Assembly (NCBI GenBank): GCA_016868975.1
Contig: VGFD01000002.1
Location: 1-45,476, forward strand
Source of the DNA: Armatimonadota bacterium
GTDB lineage: Bacteria; Vulcanimicrobiota; Xenobia; RGZZ01
DNA: 45,476 nucleotides
Direction of reading: 5' to 3'
Of the stretch, positions 42,532 through 45,476 are shown in pieces. The position numbers and the translations under genes were made by a program. The notes below the pieces were generated by a model. It made no database searches and was not told the DNA's origin. It saw only the letters and a list, made by a program, of their open reading frames with translations. The stretch's first letter is position 1. Every line of letters starts with the position of its first letter.

Positions 42532-43434
42532 TTACACCGACCCGCCCGCGGCGCTGCCCATCCTGGCGCCTACCTTCGCGCCCGCCGCGATCCCCAGGAA
42601 TGCGCCCGCCACCAGTCCCGCGGGCAGCGCGAACGGCATTGCCACCGCGGCTCCCAGGGTGCCGCCGCCCAGGGCCTTGCGAATCGAAGAGCCCACGAAC
42701 GACATCGGGCGCTCCACCGACTCCACGCGGGCCCGCGACTCCGGCCACTGCTCGCCCACGTGCGCGTTGTAGCGCTCCAATCCGCCGGTGCACGCGGCCA
42801 CGCCGATCGTGCCGCCAACGGTAAGCCCCGTCACAAGCCCGGCGGCGCCGCCCACTATCCCCCCGACCAGTCCGCCGAGCGCACGCAGGCCACCGCGCGC
42901 CAGACCCGGCTCGGCCGTCGGCGCGACAGGCTTGCGTACGCGCAGGCGCCACGTCGTCTCGCCAGACGTGCCTGAAGCCGTCGGCGCGGGGTCGCTCTGA
43001 ATCACGTGCAGGTCGCGCAGCAGATCCGCGCGCTCGTGCTGGATGTCGTGCAGGCGGTCCTGCGGTGCGGGGTTCCGTACCACCAGCGACATCTCCTCAT
43101 CCGCGAGGAACTTCAGGCGGCTCAGCACCTTCTCCGCATCCTCGCCGTCGCAGCGGATGCGCTGGTGGGCGACTTCCAGGGTCGCGCCGCGAAGCAGGCC
43201 CAGCAGCTCCTCGTGGTGGTGGTCGCGCACCTCGTGGTTGCAGCGCATCAGGCGCATGGCGCCCTCCACGGTGCCGCGCTGCAGCCCGAGATTTTCCACC
43301 GACTGGCGGGTGAATTCCGAACAGGAGGGCTCGAAAATGCACGCGGCATTGTTCCCCGCGTTGTAGTCGCGGGAAATGTGGCGCTGGTAGAAGCGGATTG
43401 CGCTGTCGCCGAGAGTGCGCCCGATGGATGCCAC
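42532..43434 (-). CDS. YidD-domain protein with long glycine-rich C-terminus
   Basis: A 300-residue protein. The GTG at 43434 is chosen because AAAGGAGGG lies eight bases upstream; it replaces an earlier ATG. The N-terminal 70 residues match YidD, the membrane protein insertion efficiency factor (AIRFYQRHIS, CIFEPSCSEFTRQSVE, GAMRLMRCNHEV), including its paired cysteines. YidD normally is 70-100 residues; here a further 220 residues follow, first charged and helical and then a Gly/Ala-rich hydrophobic domain (GGLVGGIVGGAAGLVTGLTV and similar) that may insert in or coat membranes. The fusion is not one I recognise. It is convergent with the molybdoenzyme gene. Confidence 0.8.
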   Translation of the reverse strand: MASIGRTLGDSAIRFYQRHISRDYNAGNNAACIFEPSCSEFTRQSVENLGLQRGTVEGAMRLMRCNHEVRDHHHEELLGLLRGATLEVAHQRIRCDGEDAEKVLSRLKFLADEEMSLVVRNPAPQDRLHDIQHERADLLRDLHVIQSDPAPTASGTSGETTWRLRVRKPVAPTAEPGLARGGLRALGGLVGGIVGGAAGLVTGLTVGGTIGVAACTGGLERYNAHVGEQWPESRARVESVERPMSFVGSSIRKALGGGTLGAAVAMPFALPAGLVAGAFLGIAAGAKVGARMGSAAGGSV

Positions 43435-43571
43435 GGAGAGATCCCTCCTTTCCTCTCCCAGCATATCCCGAGTCGCGGCGCGACGGAATGCCCGTCATGT
43501 TAACAACCGGCGTTTCATGAGTTTTCCAGGCCGATTCCCTACCATGGCCATGAGAAAGGATCTCGGCACAG

Positions 43572-45128
43572 ATGGTAAACGTCTCCGCCCCTCTCCCCGC
43601 AAAGACGCTCCAGGAAGTCCGCGACCTGTGGAAGGGCGATCAGGACCATTATTTCAGCGCGGGCCACTCCGAGTCCGCGGACGGGCGGGTGCGCGCCGAG
43701 GTCGGCTACGACTACGGCTCCTGCGGCGAGGCGGGGAAATCCTGGGTCTCGATATCCGAGAACGGCCGCGAGTTGCGCACCTACCGCGTGAAGCAGAGCA
43801 ACCGCCTGGAGCATCCCGTGGTCTCGCCCGACGGCGACTCGGTCTACGTCCAGCAGAACAAAGGGGACAGCTACAAGGTCGTCGAGCTGGACACCCACGG
43901 CGGCGGCCTGTTCAGCAAGCGCACCGCGTTCCGCCTGGGGCGTCAGCCGCTGTCCGCCATCACCGCCAAGCCGGATGGGAAGTCCCTGGTGCTCGCGCAG
44001 GACAACGTCCTCTCGGTCTACGATCGCCGTGGCGGGTTTCTCCCGTGGGCGAAGCGCTTCTGGAACTGGCAGGGCAATCCGCGCGAGGTCGGCAAGCTGC
44101 CCGAGCCCGCGCGCACGGTGAAGTGCCTTTCCGACGGCAGCGTGTACGTTCGCCCATCCTACGCGCGGCGTGCCTACATCGTGTCGCCCGATTTTGAGAA
44201 GATTCGCCGCGTGCCGCTGGAGGAGCTCGATCCCTCCGGCTATCGCAGTGAGGTACGCTCACACGCCAGCTGGATTCCCAGGGACAAGATCGACGCCTTC
44301 GTCTCAGACGACGACTGGCTGGTCACCGATGAGGCCGAGGTGAAGGCCCACGCGGCAAAACCGTCCCCGACGAATGATCGGGTGGCGGTTGTCACCACCG
44401 AGGACAAGCAGTCGAAGCTGTGGCTGTGGGACGTGGGCAGCGCGAAGGCCCGTCCGATTGCGGACCTTCCCATCGAGGGCGACGCCCGGAACCGCGAGGT
44501 GAAGTGGGCGCAGGACGGCGGATTCATCCTGGTGACCCAGGGCGTGCGCGGCGCGGGCACGGAAGCCATCGTGGCGGACGCCGCAAGCGGGAGATTCTGG
44601 CCGCTCGCCAACGTCGAGGGCGGCAAGGGCATCGAGATCTCGCCCGACGGCCAGCACGTGGCCGCCGTGTCGGGCCGCGACGGCACGCTCACGCTCTGGG
44701 ATCGCGCCGCCGGCAAGACCGAAGTGCAGCCCATCGACCAGAAGGGCCGCTCGATGGCGGATGCCTCGGTCAAGTTCACCCCCGACGGCAAGCACGCGGT
44801 CGTCATCGCGCGGCCCGCGCAACTGCGCCAGTTCGAGGTGCACGTGAGGTCGCTTGACGGCGCGCTGCACGAAGTGATTCCGGCCGTGGACAGTCCTTCG
44901 CTTGACGGTGCCACGCTGAGGTTCCGCATCGGCGACCAGGAGCAGACCGTCTCCCTGCCCGAGGGGCTGGCCACGCTCAAGGAGCAGCCCTGGTACGTGA
45001 ATCCGTCGACCGGGGCGCTGTTCGGCGGCGATGGGAAGGATGGCCTGAAGGTCGAGCGCGGCGACGAGCACGTGAACGTGGGCGGGATCGTGGTTCCCGT
45101 CCGCAAGCCAGATGCGGCGGGCGCCTGA
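43572..45128 (+). CDS. Beta-propeller (WD40/TolB-like) protein
   Basis: A 518-residue protein built from repeated beta-propeller blades, with recurrent SPDG and LWD motifs: VVSPDGDSVYV, TAKPDGKSLVLA, KLWLWDVGS, EISPDGQHVAAVSG, LTLWDRAAG and FTPDGKHAVVIA. No signal peptide or enzymatic domain is apparent. AAAGGA lies about 11 bases before the ATG. Propellers of this kind are generally scaffolds or receptors. Its neighbour downstream is a metabolic gene and no operon link is implied. Confidence 0.82.
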   Translation: MVNVSAPLPAKTLQEVRDLWKGDQDHYFSAGHSESADGRVRAEVGYDYGSCGEAGKSWVSISENGRELRTYRVKQSNRLEHPVVSPDGDSVYVQQNKGDSYKVVELDTHGGGLFSKRTAFRLGRQPLSAITAKPDGKSLVLAQDNVLSVYDRRGGFLPWAKRFWNWQGNPREVGKLPEPARTVKCLSDGSVYVRPSYARRAYIVSPDFEKIRRVPLEELDPSGYRSEVRSHASWIPRDKIDAFVSDDDWLVTDEAEVKAHAAKPSPTNDRVAVVTTEDKQSKLWLWDVGSAKARPIADLPIEGDARNREVKWAQDGGFILVTQGVRGAGTEAIVADAASGRFWPLANVEGGKGIEISPDGQHVAAVSGRDGTLTLWDRAAGKTEVQPIDQKGRSMADASVKFTPDGKHAVVIARPAQLRQFEVHVRSLDGALHEVIPAVDSPSLDGATLRFRIGDQEQTVSLPEGLATLKEQPWYVNPSTGALFGGDGKDGLKVERGDEHVNVGGIVVPVRKPDAAGA

Positions 45129-45139
45129 CTTGACTGGGA

Positions 45140-45169
45140 TTGATAGGAATCGCGTCGCCTCGCTATAAT
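45140..45169 (+). promoter_or_regulatory. Strong consensus promoter for the ferredoxin oxidoreductase operon
   Basis: TTGATA (45140-45145), 18 bp, TATAAT (45164-45169): five of six and six of six matches to the sigma70-like consensus. Transcription should start at about 45176, only a few bases before the ATG at 45180, implying a leaderless message. No Shine-Dalgarno site is present between them, which supports this. Confidence 0.75.
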
Positions 45170-45179
45170 TGGTGCCGCA

Positions 45180-45461
45180 ATGAAAAACGAGAGCGGTTGG
45201 GTCGCGCCGTCCACGCCTGAGCACGTGCTGGGCCTCGTCGAAGAGGCCATGAAGGACGACGAGCAGCTCATCATGCTCCACCCGGACTGGTGCAAGAGCT
45301 GCGCGCTGTGCGTGGACGTCTGCCCCAAGGACTGCCTGGAAATGGACGGTCCGCTCCCCCGCCTGACCGACGCAAAGCTCTGCACCAGTTGCGGGATGTG
45401 CGAATATCTCTGTCCTGATTTTGCCATCCACGTGTTGAAGCTGCGGTGGCAAAAGGGATGA
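45180..45461 (+). CDS. korD: 2-oxoacid:ferredoxin oxidoreductase, ferredoxin-like delta subunit
   Basis: A 93-residue protein with two [4Fe-4S] ferredoxin motifs, CKSCALCVDVCP and CTSCGMCEYLCP, preceded by a short N-terminal extension. This size and layout match the delta subunit (KorD-type) of 2-oxoglutarate or related 2-oxoacid ferredoxin oxidoreductases, where it ferries electrons from the thiamine-dependent subunit. The next gene overlaps its stop by four bases, as expected for the korDABC order. The 2-oxoglutarate specificity is inferred, not shown. Confidence 0.8.
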   Translation: MKNESGWVAPSTPEHVLGLVEEAMKDDEQLIMLHPDWCKSCALCVDVCPKDCLEMDGPLPRLTDAKLCTSCGMCEYLCPDFAIHVLKLRWQKG

Positions 45462-45476
45462 TTACCGCGGAAAATA
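45458..45476 (+). CDS. Start of the next gene, probably the alpha subunit (partial)
   Basis: ATG 45458 overlaps the delta-subunit stop (ATGA) after AAAAGGG and encodes MITAEN before the window ends. By operon order it is probably the alpha subunit of the same oxidoreductase, but six residues cannot confirm this. Confidence 0.45.

Noticed and set aside
1-45476. tRNA, rRNA or riboswitch genes
   Set aside because: The intergenic stretches are mostly under 150 bases and none showed a cloverleaf, conserved rRNA segment or recognisable riboswitch core by eye; a covariance search was not possible.

Overview
This is a high-GC bacterial chromosome segment, densely coding on both strands, with many ATGA/GTGA/TGATG gene overlaps and frequent GTG and TTG starts. 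No rRNA, tRNA, phage or transposase gene was recognised. The mix of pseudopilin clusters, FHA-ABC transporters, Uma2 nucleases, DUF4384, ankyrin and EF-hand proteins plus a molybdoenzyme suggests a large-genome free-living bacterium of a lineage such as Acidobacteriota or Eremiobacterota. That placement is inference and weak.

Layout. 1-4.2 kb: a minus-strand operon of housekeeping genes (ABC-F ATPase, methyltransferase, RluA-type pseudouridine synthase, inorganic pyrophosphatase). 4.3-11.7 kb: accessory genes, namely a calcium-binding EF-hand protein, an unknown helical protein, a glutaredoxin-like protein missing its nucleophilic cysteine, and a 1557-residue protein with a TRAFs-binding/DUF4071-like motif and a tandem C-terminal duplication. 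11.8-28 kb: a type IV pilus/type II secretion-like region with at least six prepilin-type proteins and two GspF-like platform proteins. It is interleaved with FHA proteins (one fused to an ABC-2 transporter, one to a degenerate class III cyclase), a PI3/4-kinase-like protein, an ankyrin protein, a ParE-type toxin-antitoxin pair and a GAF histidine kinase. No assembly ATPase, prepilin peptidase or secretin lies in the window.

28-36 kb: Uma2 nuclease, Tex, a PilZ protein, truA with an orphan ecfT, a frameshifted glyoxalase, a DUF4384 lipoprotein-like or exported protein and an exported repeat protein. 36-42.4 kb: malate dehydrogenase followed by a complex iron-sulfur molybdoenzyme locus (haem c lipoprotein, ferredoxin-NrfD fusion, molybdopterin catalytic subunit). 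42.4-45.5 kb: a 31-bp palindromic tandem repeat, a YidD-domain fusion, a beta-propeller protein, and the start of a 2-oxoacid:ferredoxin oxidoreductase operon behind a strong consensus promoter.

The most unusual stretch is 20.6-23.4 kb. Here a minus-strand prepilin operon is interrupted by two plus-strand FHA genes, one prepilin is cut off after about 17 codons, another carries three lesions, and a GspF gene is frameshifted at a C run. Several lesions are single-base deletions, so residual long-read assembly error competes with genuine gene decay or rearrangement.
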